Positions 37,536-47,923 are shown, counted from the first letter of the stretch. The stretch: 64,000 bases of DNA from Rikenellaceae bacterium (GCA_015060005.1 SUZI01000007.1:1-64000); one strand, 5' to 3'. Notes: generated by a model from the sequence alone, not told the origin. Translations and numbers: made by a program.

Positions 37536-38270
37536 TTATTCCGAAAAACTTTTCTCTACGTCGACCTCCGAGATTTTTCCTTTGGAAAAAAGTAGCGTTC
37601 TGGCAGGATATTGTTCGATGAGAGCGGTGTTATGCGTCGACATAATTATCGCACATCCAGCCTCCGATATTTCGCGGAACAGACGCATAATATTATCCGC
37701 CGTAACAGGGTCTAAATTACCTGTTGGCTCATCTGCTAACAGCAGGGCAGGGGAGTTCAGCAACGCACGTGCAATGACCAATCGCTGCTGCTCACCACCC
37801 GAGAGCTCGTGTGGCATTTTGTAGGCTTTATGGTCGAGCTTCACAAGCGACAGCACCTCATCAATTCGCTTGCGAATATCCTGCTCATTCTCCCATCCCG
37901 TAGCCCTCATCACATCGTACAGATTGTAGAAAACATTGCGGTCGTCGAGCAGCTGATAATCCTGAAAAACGATACCCATTTTTCGACGCAACGTAGGTAT
38001 GTCGCTACGCTTTATCTCACGCAGATTCATACCGACTACTTCTGCCTCACCTTCAAGCAGTTTCACCTCAGCATATAAAGTTTTGAGTAATGTACTTTTT
38101 CCACTTCCCACACGACCTATAAAATAGACCATTTCACCCTCACTGACCGAGAGATTTACCTCCGACAACACCAGCTCATCTTCAGGCTTTACGTGGTTAG
38201 ATTTTCCGTCGGTGTGATAAATCGACACATTACGCAATTCTACGACCTTTTTAGCTTGTTCCATATCCAA
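37536..38270 (-). CDS. ftsE: FtsE-type cell-division ABC ATPase
   Basis: 244-aa ABC ATPase. Walker [10 protein letters not shown] at 52-60, signature [14 protein letters not shown] near 158, and Walker [14 protein letters not shown] near 181. The overall spacing and [19 protein letters not shown] fit the FtsE/LolD family; FtsE is preferred because it is the common Bacteroidota annotation for this form. FtsE works with FtsX to control peptidoglycan hydrolases at division, but ftsX is not in the window. Confidence 0.78.
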   Translation of the reverse strand: MDMEQAKKVVELRNVSIYHTDGKSNHVKPEDELVLSEVNLSVSEGEMVYFIGRVGSGKSTLLKTLYAEVKLLEGEAEVVGMNLREIKRSDIPTLRRKMGIVFQDYQLLDDRNVFYNLYDVMRATGWENEQDIRKRIDEVLSLVKLDHKAYKMPHELSGGEQQRLVIARALLNSPALLLADEPTGNLDPVTADNIMRLFREISEAGCAIIMSTHNTALIEQYPARTLLFSKGKISEVDVEKSFSE

Positions 38271-38347
38271 CTACCATTTTATTGCTTCAATAAGCAAATA
38301 TAGCCATTTTTATTGAATTACGAGCCATCTGCAACTCTTTTTCTCCA

Positions 38348-38380
38348 ACAAAAAAAAGGTTGCCCCGCCAAAGGGCAACC
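38348..38380 (-). terminator. Terminator of the rhamnose operon
   Basis: On the minus strand GGTTGCCC pairs with GGGCAACC, followed by seven or more T. It lies 24 bases after the araC-type regulator stop. Confidence 0.85.
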
Positions 38381-38403
38381 CTAATACAACGGGATCACAC
38401 CGA

Positions 38404-39300
38404 CTATTTATCGGGCATCGATATCTTACGATACGCATTAGGGGTATAACCCGTAACACGCTTAAACGTCGTAAAGAAGTGCTCAATCGACTTAAATCCC
38501 AACGAGAAAGCAATCTCCTTAATCGACTCTTGTGTATTTGCCAACAGGAACTGAGCGTGGCGTAACTTCAGCAGCACGAAATATTTTGCCGGAGGGTGTC
38601 CCGTATAATCGCGAAATATCTTACGGAACCACGAATAGCTGATATTAAGCTGCGAAGCCAACACCTCCAGGTCGATATTCTGCAACACTTTCTCCTGCAT
38701 TATAGCCTTTGCACGCTCCACAATCTGGTCTAAACGGTCGGTCGAGATACTCTCATTTCGCACCGTAAAGTTGACTATACCGAGCATATGCGTAACTATT
38801 CCGCACAGGAGCTGCTGAGCCGCAGGACGGTCTGTCGACGCCACATCAATAGCCTGTTGATACAAGTCTATCAATGTTCTATTATAACCAATGTTGAACA
38901 CTTGCTGATCTCCAGGGAACGAGAGCGATATAATATGCTCCATCATACTGCCCTGGAAACCCACAAAAAACTCACACCATCCCGTATCCTTCAGTGGTTT
39001 ATAACTATGCCACAAGCCAGGGCGAAGCAGAATCACATCTCCCTGCTGCACATTATACGTTCCACTGTTGTTGGAGAATTTGCCACCACCCTTAACAATA
39101 TAGAGCAGCTGATACTCCTGCAACACTCTTCCACGCTGTGGGTCAAACATATAACCCGTAGGGTGGTTAGGCGAAGGATATTCCGTATCTGGTGCGACGT
39201 TCTGAGTACCCACACCCGTAATCACACAGCCATATAGCTCATCGGTCTTACTTGGAATCAAGTAATGTGTACGTATGTTAGGATCTTGTGTCAAGTTCAT
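38404..39300 (-). CDS. AraC-family regulator of rhamnose use
   Basis: 298-aa transcription factor. The N-terminal cupin-like sensor domain (about 25-150) has the AraC pattern YIVKGGGKFSNN and LLRPGLWHSYKP. The C-terminal 100 residues hold two helix-turn-helix motifs, LEVLASQLNISYSWFRKIF and IKEIAFSLGFKSIEHFFTTF. It closes the rhamnose operon, so it most likely senses L-rhamnose and activates the operon, as RhaR/RhaS do in E. coli. The ligand is inferred from context. Confidence 0.88.
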   Translation of the reverse strand: MNLTQDPNIRTHYLIPSKTDELYGCVITGVGTQNVAPDTEYPSPNHPTGYMFDPQRGRVLQEYQLLYIVKGGGKFSNNSGTYNVQQGDVILLRPGLWHSYKPLKDTGWCEFFVGFQGSMMEHIISLSFPGDQQVFNIGYNRTLIDLYQQAIDVASTDRPAAQQLLCGIVTHMLGIVNFTVRNESISTDRLDQIVERAKAIMQEKVLQNIDLEVLASQLNISYSWFRKIFRDYTGHPPAKYFVLLKLRHAQFLLANTQESIKEIAFSLGFKSIEHFFTTFKRVTGYTPNAYRKISMPDK

Positions 39301-39340
39301 TTTCAGATAATTATATATAAAAAACTCTTCGCTGTGGTCG

Positions 39341-40150
39341 TTATTTCGGAAGATTAAACGCCCTTGTCATCTCTGCCATCTGTGCTTGCGACATACCATC
39401 AGGCTCATATCCCATACACTTGGCATTGATATAAATCTGTGCCGACTTATTCAGTACATCCACCTGGTCAAAAGCCTCCATTATATCACATCCTACAGAG
39501 CAAACACCGTGCTTCTCCCACAGAACAACGTCATAATCATCCAACTGAGCTATTGTTGTGTCTGCAAGCACTTGTGAGCCAGGCAGCTGATAACGGGCAA
39601 TACCCAATCCGCGAGGGCAAAAAGCCTTTGTCTCGGGTATCATACTCCACAATATGTTGGTCAAGACATCCTTCTCCAAGAACTTATCAGCGTGCGACAT
39701 AGCTACCAACTCGATAGGATGCGTATGCAGTGCCGCCTTATAGTTCAATCCCTTGCCAAGCAGATAGTTATGCATCGCCAGGTGAGATGGAAGTTCCGAT
39801 GTAGGCTTCACAGGATTATCGGCTATTATCTCATAGTGAGCACAATCATCCGTGATGCGTATGAATGAGCCATTCTCCATTGGGCGACGAGCCAAATCAC
39901 GCATACGTTTGTTTGTTCCCTTACAGAAGAAATAACAACCTTTGAGGTGGGGTAAAACCGCTCCCATAGCCACCGGCTCGGCGATAGCTGGCATCTGGCG
40001 AATCTCGTCGTCAACCCACTCCGTTACATTTACGGTGATATTGCCGCCATTTCGCTCCGCCCAGCCCTTCTGCCACAGATAGCCGGCTACCTCGGCAACC
40101 TGCTCCACCTGATACTGCAGAGCAAGTCTGTTTTCGAGTATAGATTTCAT
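39341..40150 (-). CDS. rhaD: Rhamnulose-1-phosphate aldolase
   Basis: Class II zinc aldolase that splits L-rhamnulose 1-phosphate to dihydroxyacetone phosphate and L-lactaldehyde. Zinc ligands are seen in H142-T-H144 (ALHTHPIEL) and a later His in LWEKHGVCSVG; the general acid matches E119 in PTSELPSH. GGNIT near 35-39 is the phosphate-binding loop. The 269-aa length agrees with E. coli RhaD. The gap to rhaT is 8 bases. Confidence 0.95.
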   Translation of the reverse strand: MKSILENRLALQYQVEQVAEVAGYLWQKGWAERNGGNITVNVTEWVDDEIRQMPAIAEPVAMGAVLPHLKGCYFFCKGTNKRMRDLARRPMENGSFIRITDDCAHYEIIADNPVKPTSELPSHLAMHNYLLGKGLNYKAALHTHPIELVAMSHADKFLEKDVLTNILWSMIPETKAFCPRGLGIARYQLPGSQVLADTTIAQLDDYDVVLWEKHGVCSVGCDIMEAFDQVDVLNKSAQIYINAKCMGYEPDGMSQAQMAEMTRAFNLPK

Positions 40151-40158
40151 CTTATATA

Positions 40159-41196
40159 CTATTTCAATAATTCAGGCAAGAATGAACTTGCAACCAAGAC
40201 CAAAAGTCCTATAATAAGCACAAAGATTGTCTTTTTCGAGCAACCCTTCCACTCCTTGAGGATGATTCCCCACAAGTTTGCAAAGGTTACATTCAAAGCC
40301 ATCAGGATACAGAACGAGAGGGTAGTGAGCGTAGCCGACTCCACCAGGAATCCCTTACCGAGACTCAAGCCGAAGAATTGGCTATACCACAACGCACCTG
40401 CCAATGCACAGAACACCACATTATTCAACCAAAGGGTTCCCTTGCCATAGTCTGTAAATGTCTTATTCTTAGCATTTTGATACAAGCAATATAAAGCGTT
40501 GGTTACAAAGCCTCCGAGTGTTACCAGCAGTGTAGCAGGCAGCGACTTATAAATCTCAGGTGTGAGTGCCCCGAAGTTTATATCCTTACCAAACTCCAGA
40601 CCCACATTGAAACAGCCACTCATCACACCAGCCAGCAGAGCGATGGCGATACCCTTTGGGAAGTTAAAGTCCTTTACAGCAGCCTTCTTCTCCTCCTCCG
40701 AGAGCGAGTTTGCCTTCATCATACCTGCCACGCCAATGATTGCGATACCAAGCAAAGCTACTGCGACGCCCAACAGAACAGCAAACGTAAGCGATGACAA
40801 GGCACCCATCTCAGGGAATATAGCATTGAGCAATACAGGGCCCAATATCGTACCTCCCGCAGCACAAGTTCCCAGAGCGATACTCTGACCGAGTGCCACA
40901 CCGAGGTAACGCATCGAGAGACCAAACGTCAAGCCGCCAATGCCCCACAGCACACCGAAGAGGATAGTCATCCACACGTCGAAGCTCTCTGCATTCGCAA
41001 ACAAGCCCCACAGTGTAAATCCTTCAGGCACTGCCAGCATCGCACCAAGAAGAGGGAATATAAGCCACGCAAAGACGCCCTGCACCAACCAATATGACTC
41101 CCAGCTCCACGACTTGATTTTATTGATAGGCACATAGCTACTCGATTGACAGAACGCACCTACCGCTATAATCAATAATCCGATTAAAATATCCAT
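40159..41196 (-). CDS. rhaT: L-rhamnose/proton symporter
   Basis: 345-aa inner-membrane sugar transporter with ten hydrophobic segments. N-terminal GAFCQSSSYVPINKIKSWSW and the LRYLGVALGQSIALGTCAAGG-type segment fit RhaT. It imports L-rhamnose for the enzymes encoded on either side. Gaps of 8 and 6 bases to its neighbours indicate one transcript. Confidence 0.93.
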   Translation of the reverse strand: MDILIGLLIIAVGAFCQSSSYVPINKIKSWSWESYWLVQGVFAWLIFPLLGAMLAVPEGFTLWGLFANAESFDVWMTILFGVLWGIGGLTFGLSMRYLGVALGQSIALGTCAAGGTILGPVLLNAIFPEMGALSSLTFAVLLGVAVALLGIAIIGVAGMMKANSLSEEEKKAAVKDFNFPKGIAIALLAGVMSGCFNVGLEFGKDINFGALTPEIYKSLPATLLVTLGGFVTNALYCLYQNAKNKTFTDYGKGTLWLNNVVFCALAGALWYSQFFGLSLGKGFLVESATLTTLSFCILMALNVTFANLWGIILKEWKGCSKKTIFVLIIGLLVLVASSFLPELLK

Positions 41197-41202
41197 AATA
41201 TA

Positions 41203-42360
41203 CTATTCAAAAGCTATTTCATACAACTTTGCAATATCCTCTACCGATGTTGGACGTGGGTTACCGCCTGTGCATACATCGTTGAACGCCGCAACAGCCA
41301 GCTGAGGAATATCCTCCTTCTTCACGCCAATCTCGCACAGGTGCTGTGGGATACCAATGCTAAGCGAGAGAGCCTTCACAGCGTCGATAGCTGCACGTAC
41401 GCCCTCATCCACCGACATACCCTCGGTATTCACACCCATAGCCTTTGCTATGCCGAGATACTTCTCGCGTGAAGGAGAGTCTGCATTATACTCCATCACG
41501 TATGGCAGCAACAATGCGTTAGCCACGCCGTGTGGCGTATCATAGAATGCTCCGAGAGGATGAGCCATCGAGTGAACGATACCCAAACCTACGTTCGAGA
41601 AGCCCATACCTGCGATATACTGTGCCTCAGCCATACCCGAGCGAGCCACCTCATCCTTACCGTTATCCACAGCATTCTTCAAGTGCTGAGCAATAAGCTC
41701 AATAGCCTTATACTCAAACATATCGCTCATTGTCCAGGCACCTGGAGTGATATATGCCTCGATAGCGTGAGTCAGAGCATCCATACCGGTTGCTGCGGTC
41801 AAGCCCTTTGGCATCGAATACATCAACTCGCAGTCGATGATAGCACACATCGGAATGTCGTTAGGGTCGACACACACCATCTTCTTCTTTGCCTCCTCAT
41901 CGGTAATTACGTAGTTGATTGTAACCTCCGCAGCAGTACCCGCTGTTGTAGGGATAGCAAATGTAGGCACAGCACGATTTTTCGTTGGTGCTACACCCTC
42001 CAACGACTTCACATCGGCAAACTCAGGGTTGTTGATAATCACACCTACAGCCTTTGCAGTATCGATAGAAGAGCCACCACCTAAAGCGATGATAAAATCA
42101 GCACCTGAAGCCTTGTAAGCCTCTACACCACGCTGTACATTTCCGATAGTTGGGTTAGCCTTCACATCGCTGTAAATCTCATAAGGAATCTCTGCTGCAC
42201 GCAAAACCTCCTCAATCTTCTCTGCTACACCGAAGCGAATCAAATCCTTGTCTGTTACGAAGAAAGCCTTCTTAAAACCACGCTTCTTCACCTCCTCGGC
42301 AATTACCTGTCGAGAGCCCGCACCGTAGTACGATGTCTCATTTAATACTATACGATACAT
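41203..42360 (-). CDS. fucO: Lactaldehyde reductase (iron-dependent alcohol dehydrogenase)
   Basis: Reduces L-lactaldehyde, a product of RhaD, to 1,2-propanediol, regenerating NAD+. It belongs to group III Fe-dependent alcohol dehydrogenases: GGGSSIDTAKAVG near residue 98, TTAGTAAEVT near 139, and the iron-binding region MAHPLGAFYDTPHGVANALL near 265. The N-terminus YRIVLNETSYYGAGS is close to E. coli FucO. Length 385 aa is typical. Its place in a rhamnose operon explains the choice of FucO over a general alcohol dehydrogenase. Confidence 0.9.
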   Translation of the reverse strand: MYRIVLNETSYYGAGSRQVIAEEVKKRGFKKAFFVTDKDLIRFGVAEKIEEVLRAAEIPYEIYSDVKANPTIGNVQRGVEAYKASGADFIIALGGGSSIDTAKAVGVIINNPEFADVKSLEGVAPTKNRAVPTFAIPTTAGTAAEVTINYVITDEEAKKKMVCVDPNDIPMCAIIDCELMYSMPKGLTAATGMDALTHAIEAYITPGAWTMSDMFEYKAIELIAQHLKNAVDNGKDEVARSGMAEAQYIAGMGFSNVGLGIVHSMAHPLGAFYDTPHGVANALLLPYVMEYNADSPSREKYLGIAKAMGVNTEGMSVDEGVRAAIDAVKALSLSIGIPQHLCEIGVKKEDIPQLAVAAFNDVCTGGNPRPTSVEDIAKLYEIAFE

Positions 42361-42362
42361 AA

Positions 42363-43619
42363 TTACTGACGTTTTGATGTTACATCCTTCTCATACTGCT
42401 GTATCTCTGCGATAAACTCCTCGCCCACAGCTACACCGTTACGCAAGCAGAACATATCCCACACTGCATTCCAAGGCAGAGCCTTGCACTCCTCCAGAAG
42501 AGCCAGACGCTCAAATCCCTGACCATTAGCCTCATACTCACGCAGAGTCTTCAAAGGCTCCAGCAACGCCTGCAACAGACACTTCTGAGTTGCACGTGCA
42601 CCGATTACGTATGCACCGATACGATTGATTGAAGCATCGAAGTAATCCAAACCGATATGAACTCTATCTATAGCATCGCAACGTACAATCTCCTTTGTCA
42701 AATCCAAAGTCTCATCATTGATGATTGTTACGTGGTCAGAGTCCCAACGTACAGGGCGGCTCACGTGGAGCATCACCTCAGGGGTGAACAGAAGCAGCGA
42801 TGACATCTTGTCAGCAATGCTCTCTGTTGGGTGGAAGTGGCCTGTGTCGAGAGTTACAATCTTACCATTCTGTGCTGCATAAGCGATATAGAAGTCGTTG
42901 CTACCAACAGTATAACTCTCCAAACCGATACCAAACACCTTCGACTCTACACAATCCTTCATATTGTCATACTTCTTCTCGAAAATCTCATCCAAAGACT
43001 TCTTCAGTATAGCACGATACTCCATACGGTTTACAGTGATATCCTTCGAACCATCGTGTACCCACACATTCAGGATTGCTGGGTCGCCCTGGCGGCGTCC
43101 CATCTCCTCAGCGATAGCACGACAACGCTTTGTGTGCTCCACCCAGAACTTACGGATATCCTCCTTAGGGCTTGCCAATGTCAAATCCTCACTCTTAGGG
43201 TTAGAGAACGATGTAGAGTTGAAGTCGAGCTTCATACCATTCTTCTCTGCCCACTGCATCCAGCTCTCAAAGTGCTTTGGCTCGAGCTGGTCGCGGTCTA
43301 CTGCACCCGTCTCGCTGAAGTCAGCATAGCTTGCGTGGAGGCTCAGGCGGTGCTTACCCGGAAGCATCGATGTTACCTTCTCAATATCGGCACGCAACTC
43401 CTCTATATTACGAGCCTTACCAGGGTAGTTACCCGTTGTCTGAATACCACCTGTCAATGCACCCGCATTTTCAAAACCCGTTACGTCATCTGCCTGCCAG
43501 CAGTGCAATGAGAGTTGCACCTTCTGCAACTTTTCGAGAGCAGCCTCCACGTCAACGCCTATCGCAGCGTAACGCTCTTTAGCCAACTCATAAGCCTTTT
43601 CAATCAGTTCTTTTTTCAT
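42363..43619 (-). CDS. rhaA: L-rhamnose isomerase
   Basis: Converts L-rhamnose to L-rhamnulose. The 418-aa length matches E. coli RhaA (about 419). Typical segments include LSLHCWQADDVTGFE near residue 35, GNYPGKARN, KHRLSLHASYAD and LDTGHFHPTESIADKMSS; the last two carry metal-binding His/Asp residues. It is two bases from fucO and 20 from rhaB. Confidence 0.96.
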   Translation of the reverse strand: MKKELIEKAYELAKERYAAIGVDVEAALEKLQKVQLSLHCWQADDVTGFENAGALTGGIQTTGNYPGKARNIEELRADIEKVTSMLPGKHRLSLHASYADFSETGAVDRDQLEPKHFESWMQWAEKNGMKLDFNSTSFSNPKSEDLTLASPKEDIRKFWVEHTKRCRAIAEEMGRRQGDPAILNVWVHDGSKDITVNRMEYRAILKKSLDEIFEKKYDNMKDCVESKVFGIGLESYTVGSNDFYIAYAAQNGKIVTLDTGHFHPTESIADKMSSLLLFTPEVMLHVSRPVRWDSDHVTIINDETLDLTKEIVRCDAIDRVHIGLDYFDASINRIGAYVIGARATQKCLLQALLEPLKTLREYEANGQGFERLALLEECKALPWNAVWDMFCLRNGVAVGEEFIAEIQQYEKDVTSKRQ

Positions 43620-43639
43620 AAAGTTAAAATTTTAAGTTA

Positions 43640-45106
43640 CTATTTTGTTACATCTATAAATTTCTTGTATGCTGCCGCCCACTTCTCGCCATCCTGCGGC
43701 TCGTAGTGCTTGCTATCGGTGAGCGACTCGCGTATCATCTGTCGCATCTCGGTAATAGAGCTTACGACACCTGCCCATTTAGCCTGCATCATCACGTTAC
43801 CGATAGCCGTCGACTCCGAAGAACCCGTCTCTACCGGCATCTGCAATGCGTTAGCTGTAAATTGGTTGAGTGTATCGTTCTTCGCACCACCGCCTATAAC
43901 GTACAGACGCTCAATAGGCAGAGGCGATAGCGTACGCAACATCTCCACCACCTGACGATAACGCAACGCTAATGACTCAAATATACATCGTGCATACTCT
44001 CCAACGCTCTTGGGCACAGGCTGCGATGTCCGACGACAATACTCCGCAATAGCCTCGGTCATCGACTCTGGGTTAGCGAAGCACTCTGCGTCGGGATTTA
44101 TCAGCGAGCGGAACGCCTCCGCCTCATTTGCCTGGGCTATAATCTCGCCATAGCCCAACTCTGCATCCCACTCCGCACGACAACGCTCTAAGAGCCACAT
44201 ACCGCATATATTCTTCAGCACGCGTATCGTGCCCTCAATACCGCCCTCGTTGGTAAAGTTCAGAGCAAAGCTCTCATCCGAGATTATAGGCTCTGCCGAC
44301 TCGATACCCATCAGCGACCACGTTCCCGAGCTCAGATAGGCATATTTCTCATCCACCGCAGGCACAGCAGCCACTGCCGAGCCGGTGTCATGGCTCGCTA
44401 CTGCCACTACGGGCACAGCACCCAAGCCTGTGAGTCGCTGCACCTCCTCGGTCAGCGTACCTATCTTCTCGCCTGGCATAATCATACGACCAAAGTTGTC
44501 GGCTGTCAGACCGAGCAACTTCAACACATCATCATCCCACTGCTTTGTTCGTGGATTTATCATCTGAGCTGTCGACGCTATAGTATACTCCGTTACCATC
44601 TCTCCCGAGAGCAGATAAGCCAACGCATCGGGGATAAATAGAATCTTATCAGCACACTCCAACGCCGAACACTCATTACGACGCAATGTATCAAGCTGGA
44701 ATACCGAGTTGAAATTCATTATCTGAATACCGGTCTTATCATAGAGCACCTTACGCGACATACGCTTGAAAAACTCCTCGGGAGCACCCACCGTATGAGG
44801 GTCGCGATAGCAGTAGGGCAGACGCAGCATAGCTCCATCCTTCGCGAAACATACGAAATCAACACCCCAAGTGTCGATACCTATCGCCTCGACATCTACG
44901 CCTCGCTCAGCTACCTTCGCCAAGCCTTTTACTACCGACTGATAGATTGCGGGAAAATCCCAATAGAAATGTCCTTGCATCTGGATTATAGGGTCAGCAA
45001 AGCGATGAATCTCCTCCATCTGAATTGTGCCCTCTGCGGTCGTAGCGAGAATCACTCGACCACTTGTTGCACCCAAATCAATTGCTACAAAATTATGCAC
45101 AGCCAT
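43640..45106 (-). CDS. rhaB: Rhamnulokinase
   Basis: Phosphorylates L-rhamnulose. FGGY-family kinase: N-terminal FVAIDLGATSGRV near residues 6-18, GIDTWGVDFV near 74-83, and the C-terminal nucleotide site VIGGGAKNDTLNQFTA near 418. Length 488 aa is normal. It is the first gene of the rhamnose operon; a TAATTTTG -7 box lies 32 bases upstream. Confidence 0.95.
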   Translation of the reverse strand: MAVHNFVAIDLGATSGRVILATTAEGTIQMEEIHRFADPIIQMQGHFYWDFPAIYQSVVKGLAKVAERGVDVEAIGIDTWGVDFVCFAKDGAMLRLPYCYRDPHTVGAPEEFFKRMSRKVLYDKTGIQIMNFNSVFQLDTLRRNECSALECADKILFIPDALAYLLSGEMVTEYTIASTAQMINPRTKQWDDDVLKLLGLTADNFGRMIMPGEKIGTLTEEVQRLTGLGAVPVVAVASHDTGSAVAAVPAVDEKYAYLSSGTWSLMGIESAEPIISDESFALNFTNEGGIEGTIRVLKNICGMWLLERCRAEWDAELGYGEIIAQANEAEAFRSLINPDAECFANPESMTEAIAEYCRRTSQPVPKSVGEYARCIFESLALRYRQVVEMLRTLSPLPIERLYVIGGGAKNDTLNQFTANALQMPVETGSSESTAIGNVMMQAKWAGVVSSITEMRQMIRESLTDSKHYEPQDGEKWAAAYKKFIDVTK

Positions 45107-45137
45107 ACTTCTTGCAGTTTAATATTTTTACACGTAA

Positions 45138-45145
45138 CAAAATTA
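45138..45145 (-). promoter_or_regulatory. -7 element of the rhamnose operon
   Basis: Minus-strand TAATTTTG upstream of rhaB. No -33 TTTG is found at the right distance, in keeping with a promoter that needs an activator. Confidence 0.55.
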
Positions 45146-45400
45146 GCATAATAATTTATATAAATAATAGGTGATTATGATTTTACCACTTCATATTTTG
45201 ATATAGATTTTTTTTAATAATATCCCTCACCCGCCCTCGCCACAACTTATTTATGTAAGTTATTATGTGTGATATAAGCGACTTTTTCTGTAGACCGAAC
45301 ATTATAAATTATGACTTTTCGCCACTAAAAGCATTTTCAATAGTTGAAAAAGTGTAAATACTTAGCAGCCCAAAATATTTTTTCGTTCCGAAAATATTTT

Positions 45401-45408
45401 TATCTTTG
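45401..45408 (+). promoter_or_regulatory. -7 element of glyA
   Basis: TATCTTTG, 31 bases before the glyA start codon. The -33 element is weak. Confidence 0.55.
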
Positions 45409-45439
45409 GTGCAAAATTGTAACACAAAACTCTTTAACG

Positions 45440-46720
45440 ATGAAAAAGGATAGTCAGATTTTTGATCTTATTGCTCAGGAGCGTGCCCGTCAGATGCACG
45501 GAATCGAGCTTATCGCATCGGAGAACTTCGTTAGCGACCAGGTTATGGAGGCTATGGGCTCGGTGCTTACCAACAAATACGCAGAGGGTTATCCCTCAGC
45601 ACGTTACTATGGCGGATGTGAAGTAGTAGATAAGGTAGAGAGTCTTGCTATCTCACGCCTCTGCGAGCTCTACGGTGCCGAGTATGCCAACGTGCAGCCA
45701 CACTCTGGAGCACAGGCTAATATGGCGGTTTTCTTCGCTGTCTTGAAGCCGGGCGACACCTTTATGGGCTTGGACTTAGCACACGGAGGACACCTCTCTC
45801 ACGGTTCACCGGTCAATATGTCGGGTATGTATTTCAACGCTGTGGGCTACACTCTCAACGAGCAGACGGGCGAGATTGACTACGACGATATGGAGCAGAA
45901 GGCATTGGAGCATAAGCCAAAGCTCATTGTAGGTGGTGCTTCGGCATACTCTCGCGAGTGGGACTATAAGCGTATGCGTGAGATTGCCGACAAGGTAGGT
46001 GCTCTGTTTATGGTCGACATGGCACACACAGCAGGTCTTATCGCAGCGGGCGTATTGGACAACCCTGTAAAGTATGCTCATATCGTTACCTCTACCACTC
46101 ACAAGACCCTTCGTGGCCCACGTGGTGGTATCATCCTTATGGGCAAGGACTTTGATAATCCTTGGGGCTTGACCACTCCAAAGGGCGTTGTGAAGAAGAT
46201 GTCGCAGATTCTCAATTCTGCAGTCTTCCCAGGCATCCAGGGTGGACCATTGGAGCACGTCATCGCAGCCAAGGCTGTCGCTTTTGGCGAGGCTCTTCAG
46301 CCCGAGTATAAGGAGTATCAGCAGCAGGTGCAGAAGAACGCCAATGCTATGGCAGAGGCTTTTGCAAAGCGTGGCTATAAGGTTGTCTCTGGCGGTACAG
46401 ATAACCACCTGATGCTTATCGACTTGCGTACCAAGTTCCCCGAGCTTACGGGTAAGCTCGCCGAGCGTTGTTTGGTTGCAGCCGACATCACCACTAATAA
46501 AAATATGGTACCATTCGACAGCCGTTCACCATTCCAGACCTCTGGCTTGCGTTTCGGTACACCAGCCATCACAACACGTGGATTGAAGGAGGATAAGATG
46601 GACTACATCGTGGAGCTTATCGACCGTGTTTTGCACGACCCCGAGAACGAGGATAACATCGCAGCTGTTCGCAAGGATGTCAATGCTTTGATGGCAAACT
46701 ACCCACTCTTCGCGTGGTAA
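45440..46720 (+). CDS. glyA: Serine hydroxymethyltransferase
   Basis: PLP enzyme interconverting serine and glycine and charging tetrahydrofolate with a one-carbon unit. I start it at ATG 45440 ([10 protein letters not shown]), downstream of the promoter; 426 aa. The PLP lysine is K222 in [12 protein letters not shown], and [12 protein letters not shown] is near residue 20. YPSARYYGG follows near 50-58. A canonical terminator follows the gene. Confidence 0.96.
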   Translation: MKKDSQIFDLIAQERARQMHGIELIASENFVSDQVMEAMGSVLTNKYAEGYPSARYYGGCEVVDKVESLAISRLCELYGAEYANVQPHSGAQANMAVFFAVLKPGDTFMGLDLAHGGHLSHGSPVNMSGMYFNAVGYTLNEQTGEIDYDDMEQKALEHKPKLIVGGASAYSREWDYKRMREIADKVGALFMVDMAHTAGLIAAGVLDNPVKYAHIVTSTTHKTLRGPRGGIILMGKDFDNPWGLTTPKGVVKKMSQILNSAVFPGIQGGPLEHVIAAKAVAFGEALQPEYKEYQQQVQKNANAMAEAFAKRGYKVVSGGTDNHLMLIDLRTKFPELTGKLAERCLVAADITTNKNMVPFDSRSPFQTSGLRFGTPAITTRGLKEDKMDYIVELIDRVLHDPENEDNIAAVRKDVNALMANYPLFAW

Positions 46721-46744
46721 TATCCCTCTCCACAAATACACCTC

Positions 46745-46774
46745 AAAAGCTCGCAATTCGTTGCGAGCTTTTTT
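46745..46774 (+). terminator. Terminator of glyA
   Basis: AAAAGCTCGCAA and TTGCGAGCTTTT form a 12-bp perfect stem with a TTCG tetraloop, extended by a T-run. Confidence 0.92.
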
Positions 46775-46842
46775 ATAGAATTTCTCAACATCCTCCATTA
46801 ATTGACGCAAAATATTTTTTGGCGTGGTATTTGTTTGATTGG

Positions 46843-46982
46843 GCGGTTTTGGAATACGGATATGGCGAAAAGGTAGAATAAAAGGGCGGAAACCGTAAAC
46901 TATTTCAGCGGTTTTGTTCGTTATTTATGCGAAACCGATGGAAATTTTGCGATTTTCGTTCGCTATTTTGAAACAAAACCGC
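46843..46982. repeat. Three spaced GCGGTTTTG sites upstream of rpoD
   Basis: GCGGTTTTG occurs at 46843-46851 and 46908-46916, and its inverse CAAAACCGC at 46974-46982, spaced 65 and 66 bp. A related GCGGAAACCG lies at about 46887. They fall in the 288-base leader between the glyA terminator and rpoD, which holds no gene. Confidence 0.6.
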
Positions 46983-47062
46983 AACAATTTACGTATTGAG
47001 TAGTGTTAGATGCAAAGAGCACATTCAGTAGCTAATAAATATTAAAATTATAAATAGCAATT

Positions 47063-47923
47063 ATGCGTCAATTAAAGATTACAAAATCTATCACCAATCG
47101 CGAGAGTGCATCGCTCGATAAGTATCTCCAGGAGATTGGTAAGGAGGATTTGATTACAGTAGAGGAAGAGGTAGAATTGGCTCAACGAATTCGTAAGGGC
47201 GACCAGGAGGCTTTGGATAAGCTCACAAAGGCAAACCTTCGTTTCGTGGTGTCGGTAGCTAAGCAATATCAAAATCAGGGACTTAGCCTCCCCGACCTCA
47301 TCAACGAGGGTAACTTGGGACTTATTAAGGCAGCCGAGAAGTTCGATGAGACACGTGGTTTTAAGTTCATCTCATACGCCGTATGGTGGATTCGTCAGTC
47401 AATCCTGCAGGCTTTGGCAGAGCAGTCGCGTATCGTACGTCTGCCACTAAACCAGGTTGGCTCACTCAACAAGATTAACAAGGCTTTTGCTCGCTTCGAG
47501 CAGGAGCACGAGCGTACCCCATCGCCCGAGGAGTTGGCTAACGAGTTGGAGTTACCAAAGGAGAAAGTGTCTGACACTCTGCGTGTTGCAGGTCGCCATA
47601 TCTCTGTTGACGCACCATTTGCCGACGGTGAGGATAACTCGCTACTTGATGTATTGGTAAATACCGACTCACCAAATGCCGACCGTGGACTTATCAACGA
47701 GTCGTTAGCAACCGAGGTAGATCGTGCATTGGAGACACTCACCGAGCGTGAGCGTGATATCATCAAGTATTTCTTCGGCATAGGCTGCTCAGAGATGACT
47801 CTCGAGGAGATTGGCGAGAAGTTTGACCTCACACGCGAGCGTGTACGTCAGATTAAGGAGAAGGCAATACGCCGTCTGCGTCATTCATCACGCAGCAAGC
47901 TCCTCAAATCATACTTGGGATAA
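47063..47923 (+). CDS. rpoD: Primary sigma factor (sigma-70 type)
   Basis: 286-aa housekeeping sigma factor. It starts with a short region 1.2 ([18 protein letters not shown]), then region 2 with [20 protein letters not shown] and [15 protein letters not shown], region 3, and region 4 with [22 protein letters not shown]. Region 1.1 is absent and the protein is short, as usual for Bacteroidota. It accounts for the TTTG/TAnnTTTG promoters in the window. Confidence 0.95.
   Translation: MRQLKITKSITNRESASLDKYLQEIGKEDLITVEEEVELAQRIRKGDQEALDKLTKANLRFVVSVAKQYQNQGLSLPDLINEGNLGLIKAAEKFDETRGFKFISYAVWWIRQSILQALAEQSRIVRLPLNQVGSLNKINKAFARFEQEHERTPSPEELANELELPKEKVSDTLRVAGRHISVDAPFADGEDNSLLDVLVNTDSPNADRGLINESLATEVDRALETLTERERDIIKYFFGIGCSEMTLEEIGEKFDLTRERVRQIKEKAIRRLRHSSRSKLLKSYLG

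Larger units (their letters stand above)
45107..45439. other. Divergent control region, rhaB / glyA
   Basis: A 333-base AT-rich stretch with no gene. It holds the rhaB -7 box (TAATTTTG, minus strand), the inverted repeat AACTTA-N6-TAAGTT at 45244-45261, and the glyA -7 box TATCTTTG at 45401-45408. The AraC-type regulator probably binds in the rhaB-proximal part, but I cannot identify its exact site. Confidence 0.65.
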
